A DNA stretch of 64,000 nt, taken from Rhizobium sophorae (GTDB taxonomy: Bacteria > Pseudomonadota > Alphaproteobacteria > Rhizobiales > Rhizobiaceae). Positions 53,111-62,929 of this stretch are shown here, piece after piece; positions within the stretch are counted from its first letter, which is position 1, and each line of letters begins with the position of its first letter. A model generated the notes under the pieces. That model was given only the letters and a program-made list of their open reading frames with translations. It searched no databases and was not told the DNA's origin. The translations under genes and the position numbers were made by a program. The stretch covers positions 62,001-126,000 of the forward strand of contig NZ_JABFCN010000021.1 of assembly GCF_013087515.1 (NCBI RefSeq), read 5' to 3'.

Positions 53111-54109
53111 TCAGTCCAACAGGCTAAGATGTAGTGGCTCAGGAAAATACTCGAAGCCCTCTCCCGCTATGCCAACGTGCCCGTAGCCCGGCCATGGGAA
53201 GTGGTAGGACATGAAGGGTATTCTATTGGAGGCCAGCATTTTCAGAATGCGCACACGCGATTGAGCCGACAGTTTGGGATCGGTATCGAACGCAAATTCC
53301 ATCAAAGGCTTTTCGAACAGAAGCACAGGATGATGAGTGAGGTCGCCGCCATAGCACATTGTCTTTCCTGCTGATTCAATCATAAAGCAGCTATGGCCGA
53401 GTGTGTGTCCAGGAGCGCTAATGGCATGAATACCAGGAAGAAACTCTTGTTCGTCCTGGAAAAAAACCATGCGGTCCCGCACGGGTTTGAGGTTGTGGAT
53501 CGCGGCTTTAACAAGACCGTTGAGATCGCCTCCAAGTTTTTTCTCGTCGGTCCAGAAATCGTAGTCGGTTTGGCTGATGTACACCTGGGCGTTTGGAAAC
53601 GTTGGTTTCCCGTCGTCGCCCCAGATTCCGCCGACGTGGTCCCAATGAGCATGCGAACAGACGACAGCGTCAATATCTTCCAGCGCAATATTCGCGGCGG
53701 CCAAGCAAGACTTGAGACGGCCAGTCGTCGGGCCAAATTGCTTAAGCGATCCCATCCCCGTGTCGAACAAAATCAGCTTGCCACCGATGTTTACGACAGG
53801 TGCGTTCTGAGCGAGAACGATCTCATCCGTGGGCAGGAAGCTGTGGTTTAGCATGGATCTTATCTCGTCGGCCGGGACGCCGAGAAAGCTTTGTGTCGGG
53901 TCGCCGAGCGGAAGTGGGCCGTCTGATACGATGGTTACCTGGGCGTCCCCAATGGCAAATCGATAAAAGTCCGGAGCTTGTGCCCCGGAAACGGGGCTCG
54001 CCCTAGCGTGAGCCGCTATACTGTTCGCACCCAAAACGGCTCCACTCAAAGCAGCTCCCCCTGCCAATAGTAAGTTGCGGCGGTCGATCTCGAAACGTTC
54101 ATTTCCCAT
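53111..54109 (-). CDS. Exported metallo-beta-lactamase-fold hydrolase (Tat signal)
   Basis: MBL-fold enzyme of 332 residues with a twin-arginine signal: IDRRNLLLAGGAALSGAVLG near the N terminus, cleavage likely after AAHARA. The zinc ligands are in CSHAHWDHVGG, APGHTLGH, YGGDLTHH and SYHFPWPG. It is a paralog of the cytoplasmic enzyme encoded at 45671-46564 and resembles methyl-parathion-hydrolase-like enzymes. ATG 54109 follows GGGGAGGAG; longer frames up to 54238 are rejected. Periplasmic placement suggests hydrolysis of a lactone or ester before uptake, or destruction of a signal molecule. No shared operator was seen in front of it. Confidence 0.88.
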   Translation of the reverse strand: MGNERFEIDRRNLLLAGGAALSGAVLGANSIAAHARASPVSGAQAPDFYRFAIGDAQVTIVSDGPLPLGDPTQSFLGVPADEIRSMLNHSFLPTDEIVLAQNAPVVNIGGKLILFDTGMGSLKQFGPTTGRLKSCLAAANIALEDIDAVVCSHAHWDHVGGIWGDDGKPTFPNAQVYISQTDYDFWTDEKKLGGDLNGLVKAAIHNLKPVRDRMVFFQDEQEFLPGIHAISAPGHTLGHSCFMIESAGKTMCYGGDLTHHPVLLFEKPLMEFAFDTDPKLSAQSRVRILKMLASNRIPFMSYHFPWPGYGHVGIAGEGFEYFPEPLHLSLLD

Positions 54110-54724
54110 TTCACTCCTCCCCATTTGTAAAAAAGCGTCTGCAGACCGCGCTTGTCTTGCGACGGATTTCGGCTTTGTCTGCATTGGAAAGGTATCAAGT
54201 GGCAGGTCTACGACAATTGAATTGCAAGTCCATTTCAATGAGCATCGCTCAACAAATGATCTCGCTCGGACCTGCGATTAATCAATCGAAACAAGCGGTT
54301 TCGGGGTACCGCGTTGCTCCGGCCATCAGATCTCGTTGGCTTACGGTGAGTTCGAAAGAACTCTTGGCTCCCTGACTGCGGGACGCGGCTCGCATCCGAG
54401 TATCGGCAAGATTATCGTGGATCGCCTTGGCTGCCTCTTTGTCATGTGAGTGGCTCTGCGTCAGGTCGCCAACTGTGTTCATTAAGCGGTAGGAGGATAG
54501 ATGTTACCTCTTCCCTCGAAGAGCGCACCGCTCCTTGAGGAAGAAGCCACGGAAAACCGCGAGGACGTAACGATCTTCCGGTGGGCGCTACATTCCTTCC
54601 CGGGCATATTGCGGAGCCAGCAGCATGCTTCTGAAGCACGTTGCCAGCCCGGCATTCCGCCTTATCCGACATGGTTACGATCGTAGAATGGCCGACTTCT
54701 CTACCGGCCGCCTACGGTCGCACG
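54110..54724. other. 615-base region without a recognised gene
   Basis: Short frames on both strands show no family pattern, and no good ribosome site was found. It separates the exported MBL gene from the TRAP transporter genes. No operator copy of the type found elsewhere was seen here. Confidence 0.45.
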
Positions 54725-56590
54725 TCATAGGAAGCCGATCGAGATCCAGGGCACCGCTGCGACGATCGCAAGCCCGAGAAGCAGGGCGATCATGTACCCC
54801 CACAGCGGCTTTATCCCTTCCACCGGGTTCACACGGCCGATTGCACAGGCGGCATAATAACCGACGCCGAACGGCGGGAGGAACAAGCCCACTCCCATGG
54901 CGAGAATGACCACGATCGAATAGTGCACGTCGTGGATCCCTAATCCCTTGGCGATCGGAAATACCAGAGGTGCGAACAGAACCACCGCGGGAATGCCTTC
55001 CAGCACGCTACCGAGCACAATGAACGCGACGATCGACACGATCATAAAGATCGGCGCTCCTCCGGGTAGACCCGCCATCGTCTGAACCAGCCCACGCGAA
55101 AAACCCGATTGAGTTAGGCACCAGGCCACAGCCGTTGCCGCCGCGATGATGAAAAGGATGGCTCCGGACAAGACCGCCGTTTCCACCAGCATCGGACCCA
55201 CCCGCTTCCAGTCGAACCGGCGGTAAATGAGGAGGCCTGCCAGCAGCGAGTAGGCAATGCCGATTGTCGAGACTTCCGTGGCGGTAGCAACGCCTTCGAC
55301 AACCGCTGTACGGATGATAAAAGGCAGGGCCAAAGCCGGAAGCGCAATCAGGAATGTGCGGAAGATCTCCCTGGCCGGCGGCTTGCGAAAACCCGACATG
55401 TCCTCGTTGCGATAGCGCCACCAGACGACAACGCAAAGCATCAATCCGCAGACGAACGCCGGCAAAAGACCGCCTATGAACAGGGCCGAAATCGATACGC
55501 TCGTAACCGATCCGATGGTGATCAATACGAGGCTCGGCGGGATCGTCTCCGTCTGCGCACCCGTAGCCGCAAGCAGGGCCACGAGATCACCGGGCTTTGA
55601 TCCTCTCGCTTTCATCTCCGGGAACAGTGCCGGGGCGACAGCAGCCATGTCGGCGGTCTTCGAACCCGATATCCCAGACACCAGATACATTGCCGCGACG
55701 AGGACGTAACACAGGCCGCCTCTGACATGTCCGAGCAAGGACGCCAGGAAGTTCAGCATCGCTTTTGCCATGCCCGTAACCTCCATCAGCATACCCAGCA
55801 GCACGAACAGCGGGACCGCCAGCAGGAGAAGATGCGACATTCCCTCGTCAAGCCGACCCGCGATCACGCTTATCGGACGGCTCGTACCCAGAGCCACATA
55901 ACTGATGGCAGCGAGAGCGAACACGAACGCGATTGGTACGCCGCTCAGCACACCTAGTGCGATGAAGACTACGAAGAAAAGCACGAGGTTCCAGTTGCCC
56001 ATCGCCATGATCAACGGTTTCGCCGCAATCGCCAACCCTATCAAGCATGCGGCTACAAGGACTCCGATCAGGAAATCGCTCAGCCTGATGCGCTGAAGGG
56101 CATTGGTCACGCCAAGGATAAGCATCAGGCCAAGTCCGATCGGAAGACCAAACGAACGCCATGCGACCGAAACCTCCATCGCGGGAGTGACGACCGGAAC
56201 TTCATGAAGAGCGTAGACCGTGGCCTTGGGTAGAAGAAGCACGCAGACCGAAAGGCAAAAGACAAGTGCAGCCACCTCCAGTCTTGCCTTTACGACGGGC
56301 GGCATCGCGTCCGCGATAACGCCCATCCTCATGTGCTGTCCGCGGTGAAAAGCGAGGACCGCGCCCACGATCGAAAGCCAGAGGAACAACATGGAGGCGA
56401 GCTCGTCCGACCAGATGAGCGGCTCGCCCCATGCATAGCGGGCGAAGACGCCCGCCGACAGCACGAGTACCTCGACGACAACAAGTGCTGCGGCGATCAA
56501 TTCAATCAGGCGCACCACGCCCGCTTCAGCTTTGGCCAGGACTGGCCACGCGCCAATCACCGGGGGGCTGACATTTTCAGAAGTAGCCAT
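54725..56590 (-). CDS. TRAP transporter permease, fused small and large subunits (DctQM)
   Basis: Inner-membrane protein of 621 residues. The first 180 residues are the small DctQ-type subunit with four membrane segments (FARYAWGEPLIWSDELASMLFLWLSIVGA is diagnostic). The rest is the DctM-type large subunit with about twelve segments, including SGISGSKTADMAAVAPALFPEMK and GAQTETIPPSLVLITIGSVT. It takes up an organic acid by sodium or proton symport together with the binding protein encoded 10 bases upstream. Fused DctQM proteins are known in the family. The substrate is probably a carboxylate, in line with the dehydrogenase gene nearby. Confidence 0.93.
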   Translation of the reverse strand: MATSENVSPPVIGAWPVLAKAEAGVVRLIELIAAALVVVEVLVLSAGVFARYAWGEPLIWSDELASMLFLWLSIVGAVLAFHRGQHMRMGVIADAMPPVVKARLEVAALVFCLSVCVLLLPKATVYALHEVPVVTPAMEVSVAWRSFGLPIGLGLMLILGVTNALQRIRLSDFLIGVLVAACLIGLAIAAKPLIMAMGNWNLVLFFVVFIALGVLSGVPIAFVFALAAISYVALGTSRPISVIAGRLDEGMSHLLLLAVPLFVLLGMLMEVTGMAKAMLNFLASLLGHVRGGLCYVLVAAMYLVSGISGSKTADMAAVAPALFPEMKARGSKPGDLVALLAATGAQTETIPPSLVLITIGSVTSVSISALFIGGLLPAFVCGLMLCVVVWWRYRNEDMSGFRKPPAREIFRTFLIALPALALPFIIRTAVVEGVATATEVSTIGIAYSLLAGLLIYRRFDWKRVGPMLVETAVLSGAILFIIAAATAVAWCLTQSGFSRGLVQTMAGLPGGAPIFMIVSIVAFIVLGSVLEGIPAVVLFAPLVFPIAKGLGIHDVHYSIVVILAMGVGLFLPPFGVGYYAACAIGRVNPVEGIKPLWGYMIALLLGLAIVAAVPWISIGFL

Positions 56591-56599
56591 GTCAACGCC

Positions 56600-57616
56600 T
56601 CAGATCAATTTGCCCGAGGTAGACTCCAGCAACGCCCATGCTTCCTCGCCGAAACGCCCCTTCCAATCGGAGTAGAACGACGAAGCCTGCAGCGTCGCGC
56701 GGAACTGGGCAGTATCGACGTCGATAAATTCAAGACCCTTGCTCGTCAGCTCTGCCTGGAGTTCGGAATTCAGCTTTTCGACATCAGCGCGTTGCACGAG
56801 AGCCGAGCGATTGATTTCGGTGACGACAATGTCACGCAAGTCCTCAGGCAACATCTCGAAGTTGTCCCGATTGGCGAGGATCCAGAAGCCGTCCCACATA
56901 TGGTTGGTCCGGGAAAGATACTTTTGAACCTCGTACATTTTGGCAAAGTAAATGCCAGCGAGCGGGTTTTCGAGACCGTCAGCCACGTGAGTCTGAAGCG
57001 CGGAATAGGTTTCGCCCCATGGAATTGATGTCGGCGCGGCGCCGAGGGACTTGAAGAGCGATGTCCAGAGCGGCGCAGGAGGGACGCGGATCTTGAAGCC
57101 CTTGAGGTCCTCGGGCGACTTGATCGGTTTGCCGATCGAGGTGGTCTGCCGGAAGCCGTTGTCCCACATCTTCTCGAAGGCGATCAGGTTGACCTTCTCA
57201 AAAGCCGTCCGGATGCTCCGGCCGAGCTCGCCATCCACCGACTTCCAGACCTGAGCATAGTTGGGGTAGGCAAATCCTACGCCGGTGATGGCCGCGGGCG
57301 GAACGAGTGTCGCTGCGATGAGGCCTGTCTGCGCAAGAAGGTCCAGGCCACCCGATCGAAGCTGGCTGAGCATATCAGCATCGGTGCCGAGCTGGCTCGC
57401 GGGAAACACCTGAATACTCACGCGGCCGTCTGTTTGCTCGCTGATCTTGTTGGAAGCCTCGGTCATGCGGGTGTTGAGCGGATGATCAACGGGCATGATG
57501 TTGGCAAATTTAAACGAAAACTCTGGCGAGCTCGCGCGCATTGTGCGAGGTGCCGCAAGCGTGGCGGTCATCGCCACGGAACTCATAATAAGGGTACGGC
57601 GGTTCATTGTGATCAT
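56600..57616 (-). CDS. TRAP transporter substrate-binding protein (DctP family)
   Basis: Periplasmic binding protein, 338 residues, with an N-terminal RRTLIMSSVAM signal that has twin arginines and may use Tat. The DctP pattern includes FKFANIMPVDHPLNTRMTEAS, VFPASQLGTDADMLSQLRSGGLDLLAQ and FKIRVPPAPLWTSLFKSLGAAPTSIPWGE. The conserved Arg that binds the ligand carboxylate lies in FKIRVPP. AGAGGAGG precedes ATG 57616. It is divergent from the dehydrogenase gene at 57955, sharing a 338-base promoter region where the LysR regulator encoded at 59897 might act. Confidence 0.92.
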   Translation of the reverse strand: MITMNRRTLIMSSVAMTATLAAPRTMRASSPEFSFKFANIMPVDHPLNTRMTEASNKISEQTDGRVSIQVFPASQLGTDADMLSQLRSGGLDLLAQTGLIAATLVPPAAITGVGFAYPNYAQVWKSVDGELGRSIRTAFEKVNLIAFEKMWDNGFRQTTSIGKPIKSPEDLKGFKIRVPPAPLWTSLFKSLGAAPTSIPWGETYSALQTHVADGLENPLAGIYFAKMYEVQKYLSRTNHMWDGFWILANRDNFEMLPEDLRDIVVTEINRSALVQRADVEKLNSELQAELTSKGLEFIDVDTAQFRATLQASSFYSDWKGRFGEEAWALLESTSGKLI

Positions 57617-57954
57617 TGGTTCCTCCTCTAACCGTGTTGATCTATGTCGATGTTTTTAGGAGCCTCCAGCGCAGGCGCTCTCCTCGTAAGCGGTCCTCAG
57701 TTTCTCGCAGGTTGCTTAGACCTTGGTGTGACGTCGCTGAAGCCGGAAGCCTCCCACTGTGCGGCTGGACGTAAAATAGGCGCTTGCGCCAAACGTCCGC
57801 AAATGAATTGCCTCAGGCCAATGGTGAGTTGAACTCAGGCGAGTTCGGCGTGACCCGCGATGGAGACAAAGTTTTTCTAGGAGAACGCGCCAGGCAACAT
57901 GAATCCAGATCACATGTTTTTTGGGCAAACTCTTTTGATGTGGAGGAAGCCGCT

Positions 57955-58980
57955 ATGCTAACCGCTTTGCATGCGACCATGGCACTCCGGTGGGATGTGC
58001 CGACCTATGACGTGCCAGTATCTCGGAGGAGACCGGAATTGCACCAAGCTTTAGAAACAAAGCCGAGCCCGGCACGAGGACCGGGAAAACCGACAATCGG
58101 TTTTTTTGGTCTCGGCTCCATGGGATTGCCCATGGCGTCGCATCTCCTAAAAAGCGGCTTCAACGTCAAGGGGTTTGACATCTCGGAGAATGCTCTAAAA
58201 AGCTTCGCTGACAGTGGCGGGACTGCCTATCCAGACGCCACAGAAGCCGCCAGCGAGACCGACGTCTTGATGTTGATGGTGGTCAACATCGACCAGGCGC
58301 ACCAAGCCCTCTTCGAACGGGGCGCCCTGGCAAATTCAACCAGGACCAGCATCGTCGTCCTGATGTCAACATGCCCTCCCGGCGAGGTTGAACAGCTCGC
58401 CGAGGCCGTGACTGCTCGCGGTCACCGGTTTCTGGATGCACCTGTTTCCGGCGGCGTCGCCGGAGCGCGTGACGCGTCGCTTTCCATTATGGTGGCTGGC
58501 GACAGGCAAACCTATGAAATGAGCCGCGATCTTCTCGACGTGCTCGGCTCCAAGATCTATTATCTCGGGGAGCGGCCTGGCCAGGCATCGGTTGCCAAAG
58601 CGGTCAACCAGTTGCTGTGCGGTGTACACTTGGCGGCAGCGGCTGAGGCGCTGTCGCTCGCCGAAAGGGCTGGGCTCGACACCTCAACGGTACTCGAGAT
58701 CGTGTCCGGCTCGGCGGCTGCCAGCTGGATGCTCAACGATCGTGGCCAGCGTATGCTTCTGGAAGACCCAGAGGTAACGAGCGCGGTAGACATCTTTGTG
58801 AAAGATCTCGGTATCGTGCTTGCCGCTGGCTCCTCTGCCAGGGCCGCCCTGCCGCTCGCCTCCGTTGCGCATCAGTTCTTCCTTGCCGCGTCTGGCCAGG
58901 GGTCGGGCTCGGCAGATGACAGTCAGGTCATTCGTGCGTATCGGGGGATGACCGCGGGCCAGAAGGAGGCAAAGAAATGA
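57955..58980 (+). CDS. 3-Hydroxyisobutyrate dehydrogenase-family oxidoreductase
   Basis: Beta-hydroxyacid dehydrogenase, 341 residues. The cofactor motif IGFFGLGSMGLPMASHLL lies at residues 48-65, the substrate motif DAPVSGGVAGARDASLSIMVAGD in the middle, and the catalytic Lys in AKAVNQLLCG. It follows the pattern of L-threonate or glyoxylate-type dehydrogenases. About 45 residues precede the Rossmann motif, more than usual. The frame runs back to 57784, but GGAGGAAG before ATG 57955 supports this start. It overlaps the hydrolase gene by ATGA. Next to a TRAP carboxylate transporter, oxidation of an imported hydroxy acid is likely. Confidence 0.88.
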   Translation: MLTALHATMALRWDVPTYDVPVSRRRPELHQALETKPSPARGPGKPTIGFFGLGSMGLPMASHLLKSGFNVKGFDISENALKSFADSGGTAYPDATEAASETDVLMLMVVNIDQAHQALFERGALANSTRTSIVVLMSTCPPGEVEQLAEAVTARGHRFLDAPVSGGVAGARDASLSIMVAGDRQTYEMSRDLLDVLGSKIYYLGERPGQASVAKAVNQLLCGVHLAAAAEALSLAERAGLDTSTVLEIVSGSAAASWMLNDRGQRMLLEDPEVTSAVDIFVKDLGIVLAAGSSARAALPLASVAHQFFLAASGQGSGSADDSQVIRAYRGMTAGQKEAKK

Positions 58981-59825
58981 GTGCCGAGATCAAAAGCAAT
59001 TACGCGCGACTGTCCGGCATCAACATGCACTACCTGACCGCAGGATCCGGTAAGCCGCTGGTTCTCCTTCACGGGGTGCCGCAGAGTTCGCACGAATGGC
59101 GGCACGTGATCCCCTTCCTCGCCGACAAGTACGCGATCATCGCGCCGGACCTGCGGGGCCTCGGCGACACTTCCCGGCCCGCCGATGGGTACGACAAGAA
59201 GACGATTGCCGAAGACGTGTGGGAGCTTCTTTCTGAACATCTGAAGATCGATCGCTTCAATCTTGTGGGACACGACTGGGGCGGCCCGGTGGCGTTTGCC
59301 CTGGCCGCGCAGCACCGGGAGGCTGTTAGCAAGCTCGCGATCCTGGACGTTACCATTCCTGGCGATGGAGCGGACATGTCGCAAGGCGGCCGGCGTTGGC
59401 ACCACCCCTTCTTCAGGACGCCGGATTTGCCGGAAGCGATGTTCGGCGGTCGCGAGCATATCTATCTGGAATGGTTGTTTGACAATTATGGCAGCCGGGC
59501 AAACGTGCTATCTCAGGAAGACAAGAATGAGTATTTCCGTACCTACCTAAAACCGGGTGGCCTACGCACACTTCTCGCCTATTATCGGGGCTTTCCAACC
59601 GACGTCAAAGACAACGAGTTATTCCTCGAGAGGGATGGCAAGCTCGAAATGCCGGTCCTCGCCCTGGGCGGAGACAGTGGTTTTGGCCGCGGCATGGAGA
59701 CGATGGAATCAATGCAGCGGGTGGCGAGTGACGTTCGAGGCGGATTGATCCCGGGCTCGGGTCACTGGGTTGCGGAAGAAGCTCCCGAATTCATAGCGAA
59801 CGAACTCCGGAAATTCTTTGGCTAA
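58977..59825 (+). CDS. Alpha/beta hydrolase, epoxide hydrolase/haloacid dehalogenase-like
   Basis: Hydrolase of 282 residues. HGVPQSSHEWRHV holds the oxyanion region, VGHDWGGPVAFALA places an Asp nucleophile (not Ser), and GSGHWVAEEAPE holds the catalytic His. An Asp nucleophile in GHDWGG is typical of epoxide hydrolases and fluoroacetate dehalogenases. The gene is coupled to the dehydrogenase gene by a four-base overlap. It converges with the LysR gene. It may open an epoxide or a halogenated acid; which one is not clear from sequence. Confidence 0.87.
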   Translation: MSAEIKSNYARLSGINMHYLTAGSGKPLVLLHGVPQSSHEWRHVIPFLADKYAIIAPDLRGLGDTSRPADGYDKKTIAEDVWELLSEHLKIDRFNLVGHDWGGPVAFALAAQHREAVSKLAILDVTIPGDGADMSQGGRRWHHPFFRTPDLPEAMFGGREHIYLEWLFDNYGSRANVLSQEDKNEYFRTYLKPGGLRTLLAYYRGFPTDVKDNELFLERDGKLEMPVLALGGDSGFGRGMETMESMQRVASDVRGGLIPGSGHWVAEEAPEFIANELRKFFG

Positions 59826-59896
59826 ACCACTGCCTGACGTCGGGGATGCGCGTCTGATCCACCAGTCGCGCATCACCGACCCTGAGTGTGCATAAC

Positions 59897-60826
59897 TCAC
59901 CTCCCGCCGACGTCGATCTCACTCGCAGAAACCGTGTCGCCAGCCAGGGTCTCTTCGATCCAACGCTTGAACAGAGCGATCTTTGGTGTTCTTGCCCTGG
60001 ACCTCAAGTACACGAGACTATGGCAATTGATGCTGGGGCCTTCCGGGCCAAACGGCGCAACGAGCCTCCCGCTTTTCAGATCTTGCCGGACGAGTATGAG
60101 GCTTTCCAGGCAAACGCCAAGTCCATCCGCGGCCGCATTGATGGACATGAAAGATCTATCGAAACGCAGTCCCCGATCCATGTTGAGCCTCACACCGTGG
60201 TCGTCGGCCCAATCCTGCCAGCGATAGAGGTTCACTTCGGAGTGGATGAGCGGAAATCTGGCGAGATCCTGCGGTGAGCGTATTCCGTTTGCGCCCTCGA
60301 CCAACGATGGGGCGCACAGGACCATTATTGGCTCGGGTGGGAAGGGCTCGACGGCGATGCCAACCTCCACGGGCTGCGTTCCGTAGCGGATGTCTATATC
60401 GACGTTGCCGGTCCTGAGCTCGGCCGGGTCACCAGAAGCGTGCAGTCGAAGATCGATCTCCGGATAGCGGGCGCTAAACCGGGCCAGGCGAGGCATGAGC
60501 CACTGCGAAGCTAGACTGACGACCGAATGGATATTCAGAATGTCACTTTTGCCCTTCTTCGTGAAATTGCGCGTGGCGCTCTCGATCCTTCGAAACGAGG
60601 CGCTGATCTCTTCGGCGTAAGCCCTCCCCGCGTCAGTCAGTATGATTGAACGCCCGGAGCGATGAAATAAAGCAATTCCGAGCTCCGAATCCAGCGCGGC
60701 CATTTGATGGCTCACGGCCGAGGGGCTGATGCTCAGTTCCTCGGCGGCTTTTCCAAAAGATCCAAGACGTGCGACAGCTTCCAACACCTGTAGCGATCGC
60801 AGCGAAGGAAACTCCAACGCGCTCAT
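59897..60826 (-). CDS. LysR-family transcriptional regulator (GcvA-like)
   Basis: Regulator of 309 residues. The N-terminal helix-turn-helix reads FPSLRSLQVLEAVARLGSFGKAAEELSISPSAVSHQMAALDSELG. The C-terminal effector domain is of the periplasmic-binding type, with NVDIDIRYG as in GcvA-like members. GTG 60829 and ATG 60826 are both possible; GGGAGGAGG fits ATG. It is divergent from the isomerase-DhaKL operon (228-base gap), the usual arrangement for a LysR regulator and its target. It may also act on the TRAP and dehydrogenase promoter. Confidence 0.9.
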   Translation of the reverse strand: MSALEFPSLRSLQVLEAVARLGSFGKAAEELSISPSAVSHQMAALDSELGIALFHRSGRSIILTDAGRAYAEEISASFRRIESATRNFTKKGKSDILNIHSVVSLASQWLMPRLARFSARYPEIDLRLHASGDPAELRTGNVDIDIRYGTQPVEVGIAVEPFPPEPIMVLCAPSLVEGANGIRSPQDLARFPLIHSEVNLYRWQDWADDHGVRLNMDRGLRFDRSFMSINAAADGLGVCLESLILVRQDLKSGRLVAPFGPEGPSINCHSLVYLRSRARTPKIALFKRWIEETLAGDTVSASEIDVGGR

Positions 60827-61053
60827 CACCCCTCCTCCCGTTTATGCGTGCCTCGCCACCTTTCCCACTGGAGAGATTCAGTACGCTGGAGGACGCCCTT
60901 CATCTATATTCCATGAGGAAATTTAACGCAAATGATGCAGCTGTTGAGATGTATTCATGCATTGACCGACGGAATTCGCTTGTCCGGATGAAGCGTTTTT
61001 AACACTTTGCCCTTCGGAACGGACTTTGCGCCGTTCTTCTAAGGGAGGAATGC

Positions 61054-61905
61054 ATGGCTGAACGGGTGATCTCCGTGTCCGGCGCGCCGTACGACGGGCA
61101 TAGCAGAGAGGCCGCACTGGAGAGCGCGGCAACCCTCGGGTTCACGCATTTCGAGCCGGCCTTTATCGTTGGATATACAGAACCCTTTGACGAGACCGCC
61201 TTCAAACCTTCCGAGATGACCAGTTGGCGCAGCGCGCTTAGGTTTTCGGGGCTCTTGTGTCATGCAATGTCGTCGCACATCGACCTCGGTTTCGAAGATT
61301 CGGTCGAAGTGTTCACGGGCCGCATGGCATTCGCCGCGGCGATTGGAGCCAAGGTTATTGCGACCAACACGGCCGCCCGACAAAGAGAGGCAACATTCCG
61401 TCGCAACGTCGAAACCATACTGAGAAGAGCGGAAGCCTTCGATATCATCGTTGGCCTGGAAAACCCAGGAGACGGCAGCGATAGCCTGATCAACACCGCG
61501 CGAGACGGTATTTCTCTTGTTGAGGAATTCGGATCGCCCTTTCTAAAGCTAAATTACGACGCCGCAAACACAGCGTCACATCGACCGGACATGGACGATC
61601 TCGCAGGTGATGGAATCCTGGCGCTGCCGGAATCGGCGCACGCCCATATCAAGGATGTTCGTGAAACCGACGAAGGTTGGTTTTTCTGCGATATCGGCGA
61701 CGGCAAGGTCGGGTGCGAGCGCCTCCTGGCTGCAATCGCAAAGCTCGACAGCCTCCCGGTCAGTATTGAACTTCCCTTGAGACTGCATCGCAATCGGCAG
61801 GCGCAGCCCGTTCGCCGCCGAGATCCCGTGCCGCTGTCATCGATCGAGGACTCGCTGGCTCGGTCGCTCAAGGTCGTCCGGCGAGCGCTCAACGACAATC
61901 AATGA
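61054..61905 (+). CDS. Sugar phosphate isomerase/epimerase (xylose-isomerase-like TIM barrel)
   Basis: Cytoplasmic TIM-barrel protein of 283 residues in the AP-endonuclease-2/xylose-isomerase-like superfamily. Metal-site features are visible in GLENPGDGSDSL (Glu), KLNYDAANTASHRPD (Asp/His), AHAHIKDVRE (His) and VSIELPLRLHRN (Glu). AAGGGAGGAA precedes ATG 61054. It is the first gene of a set with dhaK- and dhaL-like genes, so it probably isomerises a keto-sugar or its phosphate before or after phosphorylation. Confidence 0.87.
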   Translation: MAERVISVSGAPYDGHSREAALESAATLGFTHFEPAFIVGYTEPFDETAFKPSEMTSWRSALRFSGLLCHAMSSHIDLGFEDSVEVFTGRMAFAAAIGAKVIATNTAARQREATFRRNVETILRRAEAFDIIVGLENPGDGSDSLINTARDGISLVEEFGSPFLKLNYDAANTASHRPDMDDLAGDGILALPESAHAHIKDVRETDEGWFFCDIGDGKVGCERLLAAIAKLDSLPVSIELPLRLHRNRQAQPVRRRDPVPLSSIEDSLARSLKVVRRALNDNQ

Positions 61906-61926
61906 CCGTGTCTGGAGGAGGACGCA

Positions 61927-62919
61927 GTGCAACGTTTTGTAAACAACCGCGATGAGGTCGTGGAAGATACCATCAAGGGCTTTGTGAAGGCACACCGAGA
62001 CATCGTGCGCCTCGCCGAAAACCAACGCGTGGTGACGGCGATTGACCGGCCCGCGCAAGGAAAAGTGGGTGTCGTAACTGGAGGTGGCTCCGGACACGAG
62101 CCTGCCTTCATTGGCTATATAGGCCGCAACATGCTTGACGCGGTCGCGGTCGGCGAGCTGTTTTCGTCGCCAACGGCCAAGAGCTTTCAGGATGCCATAC
62201 GCGAAGCGAATGGTGGGAAAGGGGTCGTTGTCCTCTACGGAAATTATGCCGGAGACAACATGAACGTGAAGATGGCGATGAAGCTCGCCGCAAAGGACGG
62301 CATCGAGGTTGCCACGGTCGTTGCAACCGACGACGTATGCTCCGCCCCCGCGGAGGAGCAGGCGAAGCGCCGAGGCGTTGCCGGAGAGATCTTCATGTGG
62401 AAGGTGGGGGGAGCGAAAGCGTCGATGGGCGCCAGCCTATCCGAGGTTCGTGACGCAGCGCAGAAGGCCATCGACAATTGCCGCTCGGTCGGTGTCGGAT
62501 TGGGGCCGTGCACTCTTCCAGCGGTCGGACATCCGAACTTCCAGATCGAGCCTGGCACCATTGAAGTCGGTATCGGCCATCACGGCGAGCCGGGCGTGCG
62601 AGTAGAAGCGCTCAAGAGCGCATCAGAGGTCGCCAAGGATATGTGCCAGATCGTGCTGGATGACCATGATCTCGGCTCGGGGACAGAAGTGGCCGTACTG
62701 GTATCTGGCCTTGGCGCGACACCGCTGAACGAACTTTACATTCTCTTCGACACAGTCGAGGAGGAAATCTCCGGCCGCGGCCTCAGGATCCACAAAGCGT
62801 ATGTTGGTAACTACTTCACGTCTCTTGAGATGGTTGGAGCGACTTTGACGGTTATGGCGCTCGATGAAGAGCTAAAGTCGCTACTGGAGGTCGAGGTTCG
62901 CTGCGCGGCGACACTTTAA
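61927..62919 (+). CDS. dhaK: Dihydroxyacetone kinase-type subunit DhaK
   Basis: Kinase substrate-binding subunit, 330 residues, from GTG 61927 with GGAGGAGGACG upstream. GGGSGHEPAFIGYIG near the start and GIGHHGEPGVR (His218-His219) carry the residues that bind the keto-substrate covalently through histidine. It lacks the fused DhaL domain. DhaK-type proteins phosphorylate dihydroxyacetone, or in some pathways erythrulose and related tetroses. The next gene encodes the DhaL subunit. No DhaM or other PTS component is in the window, so the phosphate donor (ATP or a PTS protein elsewhere) is open. Confidence 0.93.
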   Translation: MQRFVNNRDEVVEDTIKGFVKAHRDIVRLAENQRVVTAIDRPAQGKVGVVTGGGSGHEPAFIGYIGRNMLDAVAVGELFSSPTAKSFQDAIREANGGKGVVVLYGNYAGDNMNVKMAMKLAAKDGIEVATVVATDDVCSAPAEEQAKRRGVAGEIFMWKVGGAKASMGASLSEVRDAAQKAIDNCRSVGVGLGPCTLPAVGHPNFQIEPGTIEVGIGHHGEPGVRVEALKSASEVAKDMCQIVLDDHDLGSGTEVAVLVSGLGATPLNELYILFDTVEEEISGRGLRIHKAYVGNYFTSLEMVGATLTVMALDEELKSLLEVEVRCAATL

Positions 62920-62929
62920 GGAGGGAACA

